Notes: generated by a model not told the origin, from the sequence alone. 64,000 nucleotides of DNA from Heracleum sosnowskyi (GCA_030848705.1 JAUIZM010000018.1:2790001-2854000); one strand, 5' to 3'. Positions 23,701 to 38,800 are shown, numbered from the stretch's first letter. Made by a program: numbers and translations.

Positions 23701-26201
23701 GAAAAGTGGAGAAGGAAAAACCTTTCTAGGTTCCACAAAATCCTGTGTGCTAGCCCCTTTGAGTTTTATCGAAAAACCGAGTTCCCGTAAAATCGGGTCA
23801 TATCGGGTCCGGTTCGGTTCAGAACGGACCGAAATCGAATCTCATCAAATTCTAGAAACTCATAGGGACAAGATATGAAGAAAAGTGGAGAAGGAAAAAA
23901 CTTTCTAGGTTCCACAAAATCCTGTGTGCTAGCCCCTTTGAGTTTTATCGAAAAACCGAGTTCCCGTAAAATCGGGTCATATCGGGTCCGGTTCGGTTCA
24001 GAACGGACCGAAATCGAATCTCATCAAATTCTAGAAACTCATAGGGACATGATATGAAGAAAAGTGGAGAAGGAAAAACCTTTCTAGGTTACACAAAATC
24101 CTGTGTGCTAGCCCCTTTGAGTTTTATCGAAAAACCGAGTTCCCGTAAAATCGGGTCATATCGGGTCCGGTTAGGTTCAGAACGGACCGAAATCGAATCT
24201 CATCAAATTCTAGAAACTCATAGGGACAATATATGAAGAAAAGTGGAGAAGGAAAAAACTTCATAGGTTCCACAAAATCCTGTGTGCTAGCCCCTTTGAG
24301 TTTTATCAAAAAACCGAGTTCCCGTAAAATTGGGTCATATCGGGTCCGGTTAGGTTCAGAACGGACCGAAATCGAATCTCATCAAATTCTAGAAACTCAT
24401 AGGGACAATATATGAAGAAAAGTGGAGAAGGAAAAAATTTTATAGGTTCCACAAAATCCTGTGTGCTAGCCCCTTTGAGTTTTATCGAAAAACCGAGTTC
24501 CCGTAAAATCGGGTCATATCGGGTCCGGTTCGGTTCAGAACGGACCGAAATCGAATCTCATCAAATTCTAGAAACTCATAGGGACAAGATATGAAGAAAA
24601 GTGGAGAAGGAAAAAACTTTATAGGTTCCACAAAATCCTGTGTGCTAGCCCCTTTGAGTTTTATCGAAAAACCGAGTTCCCGTAAAATCGGGTCATATCG
24701 GGTCCGGTTCGGTTCAGAACGGACCGAAATCGAATCTCATCAAATTCTAGAAACTCATAGGGACATGATATGAAGAAAAGTGGAGAACGAAAAACCTTTC
24801 TAGGTTCCACAAAATCCTGTGTACTAGCCCCTATGAGTTTTATCGAAAAACCGAGTTCCCGTAAAATCGGGTCATATCGGGTCCGGTTCGATTCAGAACG
24901 GACCGAAATCGAATCTCATCAAATTCTAGAAACTCATAGGGACAAGATATGAAGAAAAGTGGAGAAGGAAAAAACTTTATAGGTTCCACAAAATCCTGTG
25001 TGCTAGCCCCTTTGAGTTTTATCGAAAAACCGAGTTCCCGTAAAATCGGGTCATATCGGGTCCGGTTCGGTTCAGAACGGACCGAAATCGAATCTCATCA
25101 AATTCTAGAAACTCATAGGGACATGATATGAAGAAAAGTGGAGAAGGAAAAACCTTTCTAGGTTCCACAAAATCCTGTGTGCTAGCCCCTTTGAGTTTTA
25201 TCGAAAAACCGAGTTCCCGTAAAATCGGGTCATATCGGGTCCGGTTCGGTTCAGAACGGACCGAAATCGAATCTCATCAAATTCTAGAAACTCATAGGGA
25301 CAAGATATGAAGAAAAGTGGAGAAGGAAAAAACTTTCTAGGTTCCACAAAATCCTGTGTGCTAGCCCCTTTGAGTTTTATCGAAAAACCGAGTTCCCGTA
25401 AAATCGGGTCATATCGGGTCCGGTTCGGTTCAGAACGGACCGAAATCGAATCTCATCAAATTCTAGAAACTCATAGGGACATGATATGAAGAAAAGTGGA
25501 GAAGGAAAAACCTTTCTAGGTTACACAAAATCCTGTGTGCTAGCCCCTTTGAGTTTTATCGAAAAACCGAGTTCCCGTAAAATCGGGCCATATCGGGTCC
25601 GGTTAGGTTCAGAACGGACCGAAATCGAATCTCATCAAATTCTAGAAACTCATAGGGACAATATATGAAGAAAAGTGGAGAAGGAAAAAACTTCATAGGT
25701 TCCACAAAATCCTGTGTGCTAGCCCCTTTGAGTTTTATCAAAAAACCGAGTTCCCGTAAAATCGGGTCATATCGGGTCCGGTTAGGTTCAGAACGGACCG
25801 AAATCGAATCTCATCAAATTCTAGAAACTCATAGGGACAATATATGAAGAAAAGTGGAGAAGGAAAAAACTTTATAGGTTCCACAAAATCCTGTGTGCTA
25901 GCCCCTTTGAGTTTTATCGAAAAACCGAGTTCCCGTAAAATCGGGTCATATCGGGTCCGGTTCGGTTCAGAACGGACCGAAATCGAATCTCATCAAATTC
26001 TAGAAACTCATAGGGACAAGATATGAAGAAAAGTGGAGAAGGAAAAAACTTTATAGGTTCCACAAAATCCTGTGTGCTAGCCCCTTTGAGTTTTATCGAA
26101 AAACCGAGTTCCCGTAAAATCGGGTCATATCGGGTCCGGTTCGGTTCAGAACGGACCGAAATCGAATCTCATCAAATTCTAGAAACTCATAGGGACATGA
26201 T
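17789..26201. repeat. 8-monomer higher-order repeat (1432 bp), second type, about six copies
   Basis: A distinctive marker monomer (GAGAACG, GTACTAG, CCTATGAG and TTCGATTC together) starts at 17789, 19221, 20474, 21906, 23338 and 24770. Spacings are 8, 7, 8, 8 and 8 monomers. The accompanying monomers with ACTTCATAGG and AAATTTTATAGG follow in the same order in most copies. The copy from 20474 has swapped part of its order for monomers like those at 16178-16893, including the rare GCTATCCC variant. Confidence 0.82.
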
Positions 26202-29200
26202 ATGAAGAAAAGTGGAGAAGGAAAAACCTTTCTAGGTTCCACAAAATCCTGTGTGCTAGCCCCTTTGAGTTTTATCAAAAAACCGAGTTCCCGTAAAATC
26301 GGGTCATATCGGGTCCGGTTCGGTTCAGAATGGACCGAAATCGAATCTCATCAAATTCTAGAAACTCATAGGGACATGATATGAAGAAACGTGGAGAAGG
26401 AAAAAACTTTATAGGTTCCACAAAATCCTGTGTGCTAGCCCCTTTGAGTTTTATCGAAAAACCGAGTTCCCGTAAAATCGGGTCATATCGGGTCCGGTTC
26501 GGTTCAGAACGGACCGAAATCGAATCTCATCAAATTCTAGAAACTCATAGGGACATGATATGAAGAAAAGTGGAGAAGGAAAAACCTTTCTAGGTTACAC
26601 AAAATCCTGTGTGCTAGCCCCTTTGAGTTTTATCGAAAAACCGAGTTCCCGTAAAATCGGGTCATATCGGGTCCGGTTCGGTTCAGAACGGACCGAAATC
26701 GAATCTCATCAAATTCTAGAAACTCATAGGGACAATATATGAAGAAAATTGGAGAAGGAAAAAACTTTATAGGTTCCACAAAATCCTGTGTGCTAGCCCC
26801 TTTGAGTTTTATCAAAAAACCGAGTTCCCGTAAAATCGGGTCATATCGGGTCCGGTTCGGTTCAGAATGGACCGAAATCGAATCTCATCAAATTCTAGAA
26901 ACTCATAGGGACATGATATGAAGAAAAGTGGAGAAGGAAAAAACTTTATAGGTTCCACAAAATCCTGTGTGCTAGCCCCTTTGAGTTTTATCGAAAAACC
27001 GAGTTCCCGTAAAATCGGGTCATATCGGGTCCGGTTCGGTTCAGAACGGACCGAAATCGAATCTCATCAAATTCTAGAAACTCATAGGGACAAGATATGA
27101 AGAAAAGTGGAGAAGGAAAAAACTTTATAGGTTCCACAAAATCCTGTGTGCTAGCCCCTTTGAGTTTTATCGAAAAACCGAGTTCCCGTAAAATCGGGTC
27201 ATATCGGGTCCGGTTCGGTTCAGAACGGACCGAAATCGAATCTCATCAAATTCTAGAAACTCATAGGGACATGATATGAAGAAAAGTGGAGAACGAAAAA
27301 CCTTTCTAGGTTCCACAAAATCCTGTGTACTAGCCCCTATGAGTTTTATCGAAAAACCGAGTTCCCGTAAAATCGGGTCATATCGGGTCCGGTTCGATTC
27401 AGAACGGACCGAAATCGAATCTCATCAAATTCTAGAAACTCATAGGGACAAGATATGAAGAAAAGTGGAGAAGGAAAAAACTTTATAGGTTCCACAAAAT
27501 CCTGTGTGCTAGCCCCTTTGAGTTTTATCGAAAAACCGAGTTCCCGTAAAATCGGGTCATATCGGGTCCGGTTCGGTTCAGAACGGACCGAAATCGAATC
27601 TCATCAAATTCTAGAAACTCATAGGGACATGATATGAAGAAAAGTGGAGAAGGAAAAACCTTTCTAGGTTCCACAAAATCCTGTGTGCTAGCCCCTTTGA
27701 GTTTTATCGAAAAACCGAGTTCCCGTAAAATCGGGTCATATCGGGTCCGGTTCGGTTCAGAACGGACCGAAATCGAATCTCATCAAATTCTAGAAACTCA
27801 TAGGGACAAGATATGAAGAAAAGTGGAGAAGGAAAAAACTTTCTAGGTTCCACAAAATCCTGTGTGCTAGCCCCTTTGAGTTTTATCGAAAAACCGAGTT
27901 CCCGTAAAATCGGGTCATATCGGGTCCGGTTCGGTTCAGAACGGACCGAAATCGAATCTCATCAAATTCTAGAAACTCATAGGGACATGATATGAAGAAA
28001 AGTGGAGAAGGAAAAACCTTTCTAGGTTACACAAAATCCTGTGTGCTAGCCCCTTTGAGTTTTATCGAAAAACCGAGTTCCCGTAAAATCGGGCCATATC
28101 GGGTCCGGTTAGGTTCAGAACGGACCGAAATCGAATCTCATCAAATTCTAGAAACTCATAGGGACAATATATGAAGAAAAGTGGAGAAGGAAAAAACTTC
28201 ATAGGTTCCACAAAATCCTGTGTGCTAGCCCCTTTGAGTTTTATCAAAAAACCGAGTTCCCGTAAAATCGGGTCATATCGGGTCCGGTTAGGTTCAGAAC
28301 GGACCGAAATCGAATCTCATCAAATTCTAGAAACTCATAGGGACAATATATGAAGAAAAGTGGAGAAGGAAAAAACTTTATAGGTTCCACAAAATCCTGT
28401 GTGCTAGCCCCTTTGAGTTTTATCGAAAAACCGAGTTCCCGTAAAATCGGGTCATATCGGGTCCGGTTCGGTTCAGAACGGACCGAAATCGAATCTCATC
28501 AAATTCTAGAAACTCATAGGGACAAGATATGAAGAAAAGTGGAGAAGGAAAAAACTTTATAGGTTCCACAAAATCCTGTGTGCTAGCCCCTTTGAGTTTT
28601 ATCGAAAAACCGAGTTCCCGTAAAATCGGGTCATATCGGGTCCGGTTCGGTTCAGAACGGACCGAAATCGAATCTCATCAAATTCTAGAAACTCATAGGG
28701 ACATGATATGAAGAAAAGTGGAGAAGGAAAAACCTTTCTAGGTTCCACAAAATCCTGTGTGCTAGCCCCTTTGAGTTTTATCAAAAAACCGAGTTCCCGT
28801 AAAATCGGGTCATATCGGGTCCGGTTCGGTTCAGAATGGACCGAAATCGAATCTCATCAAATTCTAGAAACTCATAGGGACATGATATGAAGAAACGTGG
28901 AGAAGGAAAAAACTTTATAGGTTCCACAAAATCCTGTGTGCTAGCCCCTTTGAGTTTTATCGAAAAACCGAGTTCCCGTAAAATCGGGTCATATCGGGTC
29001 CGGTTCGGTTCAGAACGGACCGAAATCGAATCTCATCAAATTCTAGAAACTCATAGGGACATGATATGAAGAAAAGTGGAGAAGGAAAAACCTTTCTAGG
29101 TTACACAAAATCCTGTGTGCTAGCCCCTTTGAGTTTTATCGAAAAACCGAGTTCCCGTAAAATCGGGTCATATCGGGTCCGGTTCGGTTCAGAACGGACC

Positions 29201-29602
29201 GAAATCGAATCTCATCAAATTCTAGAAACTCATAGGGACAATATATGAAGAAAATTGGAGAAGGAAAAAACTTTATAGGTTCCACAAAATCCTGTGTGCT
29301 AGCCCCTTTGAGTTTTATCAAAAAACCGAGTTCCCGTAAAATCGGGTCATATCGGGTCCGGTTCGGTTCAGAATGGACCGAAATCGAATCTCATCAAATT
29401 CTAGAAACTCATAGGGACATGATATGAAGAAAAGTGGAGAAGGAAAAAACTTTATAGGTTCCACAAAATCCTGTGTGCTAGCCCCTTTGAGTTTTATCGA
29501 AAAACCGAGTTCCCGTAAAATCGGGTCATATCGGGTCCGGTTCGGTTCAGAACGGACCGAAATCGAATCTCATCAAATTCTAGAAACTCATAGGGACAAG
29601 AT
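24591..29602. repeat. 14-monomer tandem duplication (2506 bp)
   Basis: 24591-27096 corresponds to 27097-29602. Shared rare variants include ATCGGGCCAT (monomers at 25486 and 27992) and GAAACGTGG (26381 and 28887). The correspondence stops at 29603. Confidence 0.82.
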
Positions 29603-32600
29603 ATGAAGAAAAGTGGAGAAGGAAAAAACTTTCTAGGTTCCACAAAATCCTGTGTGCTAGCCCTTTTGAGTTTTATCGAAAAACCGAGTTCCCGTAAAAT
29701 CGGGTCATATCGGGTCCGGTTCGGTTCAGAACGGACCGAAATCGAATCTCATCAAATTCTAGAAACTCATAGGGACATGATATGAAGAAAAGTGGAGAAG
29801 GAAAAACCTTTCTAGGTTACACAAAATCCTGTGTGCTAGCCCCTTTGAGTTTTATCGAAAAACCGAGTTCCCGTAAAATCGGGTCATATCGGGTCCGGTT
29901 AGGTTCAGAACGGACCGAAATCGAATCTCATCAAATTCCAGAAACTCATAGGGACAATATATGAAGAAAAGTGGAGAAGGAAAAAACTTTATAGGTTCCA
30001 CAAAATCCTGTGTGCTAGCCCCTTTGAGTTTTATCAAAAAACCGAGTTCCCGTAAAATCGGGTCATATCGGGTCCGGTTAGGTTCAGAACGGACCGAAAT
30101 CAAATCTCATCAAATTCTAGAAACTCATAGGGACAATATATGAAGAAAAGTGGAGAAGGAAAAAACTTTATAGGTTCCACAAAATCCTGTGTGCTAGCCC
30201 CTTTGAGTTTTATCGAAAAACCGAGTTCCCGTAAAATCGGGTCATATCACGTCCGGTTCGGTTCAGAACGGACCGAAATCGAATCTCATCAAATTCTAGA
30301 AACTCATAGGGACAAGATATGAAGAAAAGTGGAGAAGGAAAAAACTTTATAGGTTCCACAAAATCCTGTGTGCTAGCCCCTTTGAGTTTTATCGAAAAAC
30401 CGAGTTCCCGTAAAATCGGGTCATATCGGGTCCGGTTCGGTTCAGAACGGACCGAAATCGAATCTCATCAAATTCTAGAAACTCATAGGGACAAGATATG
30501 AAGAAAAGTGGAGAAGGAAAAAACTTTCTAGGTTCCACAAAATCCTGTGTGCTAGCCCTTTTGAGTTTTATCGAAAAACCGAGTTCCCGTAAAATCGGGT
30601 CATATCGGGTCCGGTTCGGTTCAGAACGGACCGAAATCGAATCTCATCAAATTCTAGAAACTCATAGGGACATGATATGAAGAAAAGTGGAGAAGGAAAA
30701 ACCTTTCTAGGTTACACAAAATCCTGTGTGCTAGCCCCTTTGAGTTTTATCGAAAAACCGAGTTCCCGTAAAATCGGGTCATATCGGGTCCGGTTAGGTT
30801 CAGAACGGACCGAAATCGAATCTCATCAAATTCCAGAAACTCATAGGGACAATATATGAAGAAAAGTGGAGAAGGAAAAAACTTTATAGGTTCCACAAAA
30901 TCCTGTGTGCTAGCCCCTTTGAGTTTTATCAAAAAACCGAGTTCCCGTAAAATCGGGTCATATCGGGTCCGGTTAGGTTCAGAACGGACCGAAATCAAAT
31001 CTCATCAAATTCTAGAAACTCATAGGGACAATATATGAAGAAAAGTGGAGAAGGAAAAAACTTTATAGGTTCCACAAAATCCTGTGTGCTAGCCCCTTTG
31101 AGTTTTATCGAAAAACCGAGTTCCCGTAAAATCGGGTCATATCGCGTCCGGTTCGGTTCAGAACGGACCGAAATCGAATCTCATCAAATTCTAGAAACTC
31201 ATAGGGACAAGATATGAAGAAAAGTGGAGAAGGAAAAAACTTTATAGGTTCCACAAAATCCTGTGTGCTAGCCCCTTTGAGTTTTATCGAAAAACCGAGT
31301 TCCCGTAAAATCGGGTCATATCGGGTCCGGTTCGGTTCAGAACGGACCGAAATCGAATCTCATCAAATTCTAGAAACTCATAGGGACATGATATGAAGAA
31401 AAGTGGAGAAGGAAAAACCTTTCTAGGTTCCACAAAATCCTGTGTGCTAGCCCCTTTGAGTTTTATCGAAAAACCGAGTTCCCGTAAAATCGGGTCATAT
31501 CGGGTCCGGTTCGGTTCAGAACGGACCGAAATCGAATCTCATCAAATTCTAGAAACTCATAGGGACAAGATATGAAGAAAAGTGGAGAAGGAAAAAACTT
31601 TCTAGGTTCCACAAAATCCTGTGTGCTAGCCCCTTTGAGTTTTATCGAAAAACCGAGTTCCCGTAAAATCGGGTCATATCGGGTCCGGTTCGGTTCAGAA
31701 CGGACCGAAATCGAATCTCATCAAATTCTAGAAACTCATAGGGACATGATATGAAGAAAAGTGGAGAAGGAAAAACCTTTCTAGGTTACACAAAATCCTG
31801 TGTGCTAGCCCCTTTGAGTTTTATCGAAAAACCGAGTTCCCGTAAAATCGGGCCATATCGGGTCCGGTTAGGTTCAGAACGGACCGAAATCGAATCTCAT
31901 CAAATTCTAGAAACTCATAGGGACAATATATGAAGAAAAGTGGAGAAGGAAAAAACTTCATAGGTTCCACAAAATCCTGTGTGCTAGCCCCTTTGAGTTT
32001 TATCAAAAAACCGAGTTCCCGTAAAATCGGGTCATATCGGGTCCGGTTAGGTTCAGAACGGACCGAAATCGAATCTCATCAAATTCTAGAAACTCATAGG
32101 GACAATATATGAAGAAAAGTGGAGAAGGAAAAAACTTTATAGGTTCCACAAAATCCTGTGTGCTAGCCCCTTTGAGTTTTATCGAAAAACCGAGTTCCCG
32201 TAAAATCGGGTCATATCGGGTCCGGTTCGGTTCAGAACGGACCGAAATCGAATCTCATCAAATTCTAGAAACTCATAGGGACAAGATATGAAGAAAAGTG
32301 GAGAAGGAAAAAACTTTATAGGTTCCACAAAATCCTGTGTGCTAGCCCCTTTGAGTTTTATCGAAAAACCGAGTTCCCGTAAAATCGGGTCATATCGGGT
32401 CCGGTTCGGTTCAGAACGGACCGAAATCGAATCTCATCAAATTCTAGAAACTCATAGGGACATGATATGAAGAAAAGTGGAGAAGGAAAAACCTTTCTAG
32501 GTTCCACAAAATCCTGTGTGCTAGCCCCTTTGAGTTTTATCAAAAAACCGAGTTCCCGTAAAATCGGGTCATATCGGGTCCGGTTCGGTTCAGAATGGAC

Positions 32601-35151
32601 CGAAATCGAATCTCATCAAATTCTAGAAACTCATAGGGACATGATATGAAGAAACGTGGAGAAGGAAAAAACTTTATAGGTTCCACAAAATCCTGTGTGC
32701 TAGCCCCTTTGAGTTTTATCGAAAAACCGAGTTCCCGTAAAATCGGGTCATATCGGGTCCGGTTCGGTTCAGAACGGACCGAAATCGAATCTCATCAAAT
32801 TCTAGAAACTCATAGGGACATGATATGAAGAAAAGTGGAGAAGGAAAAACCTTTCTAGGTTACACAAAATCCTGTGTGCTAGCCCCTTTGAGTTTTATCG
32901 AAAAACCGAGTTCCCGTAAAATCGGGTCATATCGGGTCCGGTTCGGTTCAGAACGGACCGAAATCGAATCTCATCAAATTCTAGAAACTCATAGGGACAA
33001 TATATGAAGAAAATTGGAGAAGGAAAAAACTTTATAGGTTCCACAAAATCCTGTGTGCTAGCCCCTTTGAGTTTTATCAAAAAACCGAGTTCCCGTAAAA
33101 TCGGGTCATATCGGGTCCGGTTCGGTTCAGAATGGACCGAAATCGAATCTCATCAAATTCTAGAAACTCATAGGGACATGATATGAAGAAAAGTGGAGAA
33201 GGAAAAAACTTTATAGGTTCCACAAAATCCTGTGTGCTAGCCCCTTTGAGTTTTATCGAAAAACCGAGTTCCCGTAAAATCGGGTCATATCGGGTCCGGT
33301 TCGGTTCAGAACGGACCGAAATCGAATCTCATCAAATTCTAGAAACTCATAGGGACAAGATATGAAGAAAAGTGGAGAAGGAAAAAACTTTCTAGGTTCC
33401 ACAAAATCCTGTGTGCTAGCCCTTTTGAGTTTTATCGAAAAACCGAGTTCCCGTAAAATCGGGTCATATCGGGTCCGGTTCGGTTCAGAACGGACCGAAA
33501 TCGAATCTCATCAAATTCTAGAAACTCATAGGGACATGATATGAAGAAAAGTGGAGAAGGAAAAACCTTTCTAGGTTACACAAAATCCTGTGTGCTAGCC
33601 CCTTTGAGTTTTATCGAAAAACCGAGTTCCCGTAAAATCGGGTCATATCGGGTCCGGTTAGGTTCAGAACGGACCGAAATCGAATCTCATCAAATTCCAG
33701 AAACTCATAGGGACAATATATGAAGAAAAGTGGAGAAGGAAAAAACTTTATAGGTTCCACAAAATCCTGTGTGCTAGCCCCTTTGAGTTTTATCAAAAAA
33801 CCGAGTTCCCGTAAAATCGGGTCATATCGGGTCCGGTTAGGTTCAGAACGGACCGAAATCAAATCTCATCAAATTCTAGAAACTCATAGGGACAATATAT
33901 GAAGAAAAGTGGAGAAGGAAAAAACTTTATAGGTTCCACAAAATCCTGTGTGCTAGCCCCTTTGAGTTTTATCGAAAAACCGAGTTCCCGTAAAATCGGG
34001 TCATATCACGTCCGGTTCGGTTCAGAACGGACCGAAATCGAATCTCATCAAATTCTAGAAACTCATAGGGACAAGATATGAAGAAAAGTGGAGAAGGAAA
34101 AAACTTTATAGGTTCCACAAAATCCTGTGTGCTAGCCCCTTTGAGTTTTATCGAAAAACCGAGTTCCCGTAAAATCGGGTCATATCGGGTCCGGTTCGGT
34201 TCAGAACGGACCGAAATCGAATCTCATCAAATTCTAGAAACTCATAGGGACAAGATATGAAGAAAAGTGGAGAAGGAAAAAACTTTCTAGGTTCCACAAA
34301 ATCCTGTGTGCTAGCCCTTTTGAGTTTTATCGAAAAACCGAGTTCCCGTAAAATCGGGTCATATCGGGTCCGGTTCGGTTCAGAACGGACCGAAATCGAA
34401 TCTCATCAAATTCTAGAAACTCATAGGGACATGATATGAAGAAAAGTGGAGAAGGAAAAACCTTTCTAGGTTACACAAAATCCTGTGTGCTAGCCCCTTT
34501 GAGTTTTATCGAAAAACCGAGTTCCCGTAAAATCGGGTCATATCGGGTCCGGTTAGGTTCAGAACGGACCGAAATCGAATCTCATCAAATTCCAGAAACT
34601 CATAGGGACAATATATGAAGAAAAGTGGAGAAGGAAAAAACTTTATAGGTTCCACAAAATCCTGTGTGCTAGCCCCTTTGAGTTTTATCAAAAAACCGAG
34701 TTCCCGTAAAATCGGGTCATATCGGGTCCGGTTAGGTTCAGAACGGACCGAAATCAAATCTCATCAAATTCTAGAAACTCATAGGGACAATATATGAAGA
34801 AAAGTGGAGAAGGAAAAAACTTTATAGGTTCCACAAAATCCTGTGTGCTAGCCCCTTTGAGTTTTATCGAAAAACCGAGTTCCCGTAAAATCGGGTCATA
34901 TCGCGTCCGGTTCGGTTCAGAACGGACCGAAATCGAATCTCATCAAATTCTAGAAACTCATAGGGACAAGATATGAAGAAAAGTGGAGAAGGAAAAAACT
35001 TTATAGGTTCCACAAAATCCTGTGTGCTAGCCCCTTTGAGTTTTATCGAAAAACCGAGTTCCCGTAAAATCGGGTCATATCGGGTCCGGTTCGGTTCAGA
35101 ACGGACCGAAATCGAATCTCATCAAATTCTAGAAACTCATAGGGACATGAT
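27455..35151. repeat. 21-monomer tandem duplication (3759 bp) containing a 5-monomer repeat
   Basis: 27455-31213 corresponds to 31214-34972, with one more matching monomer to 35151. Rare shared variants are ATCGGGCCAT (27992, 31751), GAAACGTGG (28887, 32646) and CATATCACGTCC (30140, 33899). Inside each copy a 5-monomer (895-bp) unit occurs twice (29603 and 30498; 33362 and 34257), marked by GCCCTTTTGAG and ATTCCAGAAAC monomers. Confidence 0.85.
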
Positions 35152-35867
35152 ATGAAGAAAAGTGGAGAAGGAAAAACCTTTCTAGGTTACATAAAATCCT
35201 GTGTGCTAGCCCCTTTGAGTTTTATCGAAAAACCGAGTTCCCGTAAAATCGGGTCATATCGGGTCCGGTTCGGTTCAGAACGGACCGAAATCGAATCTCA
35301 TCAAATTCTAGAAACTCATAGGGACAATATATGAAGAAAATTGGAGAAGGAAAAAACTTTATAGGTTCCACAAAATCCTGTGTGCTAGCCCCTTTGAGTT
35401 TTATCAAAAAACCGAGTTCCCGTAAAATCGGGTCATATCGGGTCCGGTTCGGTTCAGAATGGACCGAAATCGAATCTCATCAAATTCTAGAAACTCATAG
35501 GGACATGATATGAAGAAAAGTGGAGAAGGAAAAAACTTTATAGGTTCCACAAAATCTTGTGTGCTAGCCCCTTTGAGTTTTATCGAAAAACCGAGTTCCC
35601 GTAAAATCGGGTCATATCGGGTCCGGTTCGGTTCAGAACGGACCGAAATCGAATCTCATCAAATTCTAGAAACTCATAGGGACATGATATGAAGAAAAGT
35701 GGAGAACGAAAAACCTTTCTAGGTTCCACAAAATCCTGTGTACTAGCCCCTATGAGTTTTATCGAAAAACCGAGTTCCCGTAAAATCGGGTCATATCGGG
35801 TCCGGTTCGATTCAGAACGGACCGAAATCGAATCTCATCAAATTCTAGAAACTCATAGGGACAAGAT

Positions 35868-38800
35868 ATGAAGAAAAGTGGAGAAGGAAAAAACTTTATA
35901 GGTTCCACAAAATCCTGTGTGCTAGCCCCTTTGAGTTTTATCGAAAAACCGAGTTCCCGTAAAATTGGGTCATATCGGGTCCGGTTCGGTTCAGAACGGA
36001 CCGAAATCGAATCTAATCAAATTCTAGAAACTCATAGGGACATGATATGAAGAAAAGTGGAGAAGGAAAAACCTTTCTAGGTTCCACAAAATCCTGTGTA
36101 CTAGCCCCTATGAGTTTTATCGAAAAACCAAGTTCCCGTAAAATCGGGTCATATCGGGTCCGGTTCGGTTCAGAACGGACCGAAATCGAATCTCATCAAA
36201 TTCTAGAAACTCATAGGGACATGATATGAAGAAAAGTGGAGAAGGAAAAACCTTTCTAGGTTACACAAAATCCTGTGTGCTAGCCCCTTTGAGTTTTATC
36301 GAAAAACCGAGTTCCCGTAAAATCGGGTCATATCGGGTCCGGTTAGGTTCAGAACGGACCGAAATCGAATCTCATCAAATTCTAGAAACTCATAGGGACA
36401 ATATATGAAGAAAACTGGAGAAGGAAAAAACTTTATAGGTTGCACAAAATCCTGTGTGCTAGCCCCTTTGAGTTTTATCAAAAAACCGAGTTCCCGTAAA
36501 ATCGGGTCATATCGGGTCCGGTTAGGTTCAGAACGGACCGAAATCAAATCTCATCAAATTCTAGAAACTCATAGGGACATGATATGAAGAAAAGTGGAGA
36601 AGGAAAAACCTTTCTAGGTTCCACAAAATCCTGTGTACTAGCCCCTATGAGTTTTATCGAAAAACCAAGTTCCCGTAAAATCGGGTCATATCGGGTCCGG
36701 TTCGGTTCAGAACGGACCGAAATCGAATCTCATCAAATTCTAGAAACTCATAGGGACAAGATATGAAGAAAAGTGGAGAAGGAAAAAACTTTATAGGTTC
36801 CACAAAATCCTGTGTGCTAGCCCCTTTGAGTTTTATCGAAAAACCGAGTTCCCGTAAAATCGGGTCATATCGGGTCCGGTTCGGTTCAGAACGGACCGAA
36901 ATCGAATCTCATCAAATTCTAGAAACTCATAGGGACAAGATATGAAGAAAAGTGGAGAAGGAAAAAACTTTCTAGGTTCCACAAAATCCTGTGTGCTAGC
37001 CCTTTTGAGTTTTATCGAAAAACCGAGTTCCCGTAAAATCGGGTCATATCGGGTCCGGTTCGGTTCAGAACGGACCGAAATCGAATCTCATCAAATTCTA
37101 GAAACTCATAGGGACATGATATGAAGAAAAGTGGAGAAGGAAAAACCTTTCTAGGTTACACAAAATCCTGTGTGCTAGCCCCTTTGAGTTTTATCGAAAA
37201 ACCGAGTTCCCGTAAAATCGGGTCATATCGGGTCCGGTTAGGTTCAGAACGGACCGAAATCGAATCTCATCAAATTCCAGAAACTCATAGGGACAATATA
37301 TGAAGAAAAGTGGAGAAGGAAAAAACTTTATAGGTTCCACAAAATCCTGTGTGCTAGCCCCTTTGAGTTTTATCAAAAAACCGAGTTCCCGTAAAATCGG
37401 GTCATATCGGGTCCGGTTAGGTTCAGAACGGACCGAAATCAAATCTCATCAAATTCTAGAAACTCATAGGGACAATATATGAAGAAAAGTGGAGAAGGAA
37501 AAAACTTTATAGGTTCCACAAAATCCTGTGTGCTAGCCCCTTTGAGTTTTATCGAAAAACCGAGTTCCCGTAAAATCGGGTCATATCGCGTCCGGTTCGG
37601 TTCAGAACGGACCGAAATCGAATCTCATCAAATTCTAGAAACTCATAGGGACAAGATATGAAGAAAAGTGGAGAAGGAAAAAACTTTATAGGTTCCACAA
37701 AATCCTGTGTGCTAGCCCCTTTGAGTTTTATCGAAAAACCGAGTTCCCGTAAAATCGGGTCATATCGGGTCCGGTTCGGTTCAGAACGGACCGAAATCGA
37801 ATCTCATCAAATTCTAGAAACTCATAGGGACAAGATATGAAGAAAAGTGGAGAAGGAAAAAACTTTCTAGGTTCCACAAAATCCTGTGTGCTAGCCCTTT
37901 TGAGTTTTATCGAAAAACCGAGTTCCCGTAAAATCGGGTCATATCGGGTCCGGTTCGGTTCAGAACGGACCGAAATCGAATCTCATCAAATTCTAGAAAC
38001 TCATAGGGACATGATATGAAGAAAAGTGGAGAAGGAAAAACCTTTCTAGGTTACACAAAATCCTGTGTGCTAGCCCCTTTGAGTTTTATCGAAAAACCGA
38101 GTTCCCGTAAAATCGGGTCATATCGGGTCCGGTTAGGTTCAGAACGGACCGAAATCGAATCTCATCAAATTCCAGAAACTCATAGGGACAATATATGAAG
38201 AAAAGTGGAGAAGGAAAAAACTTTATAGGTTCCACAAAATCCTGTGTGCTAGCCCCTTTGAGTTTTATCAAAAAACCGAGTTCCCGTAAAATCGGGTCAT
38301 ATCGGGTCCGGTTAGGTTCAGAACGGACCGAAATCAAATCTCATCAAATTCTAGAAACTCATAGGGACAATATATGAAGAAAAGTGGAGAAGGAAAAAAC
38401 TTTATAGGTTCCACAAAATCCTGTGTGCTAGCCCCTTTGAGTTTTATCGAAAAACCGAGTTCCCGTAAAATCGGGTCATATCGCGTCCGGTTCGGTTCAG
38501 AACGGACCGAAATCGAATCTCATCAAATTCTAGAAACTCATAGGGACAAGATATGAAGAAAAGTGGAGAAGGAAAAAACTTTATAGGTTCCACAAAATCC
38601 TGTGTGCTAGCCCCTTTGAGTTTTATCGAAAAACCGAGTTCCCGTAAAATCGGGTCATATCGGGTCCGGTTCGGTTCAGAACGGACCGAAATCGAATCTC
38701 ATCAAATTCTAGAAACTCATAGGGACAAGATATGAAGAAAAGTGGAGAAGGAAAAAACTTTATAGGTTCCACAAAATCCTGTGTGCTAGCCCCTTTGAGT

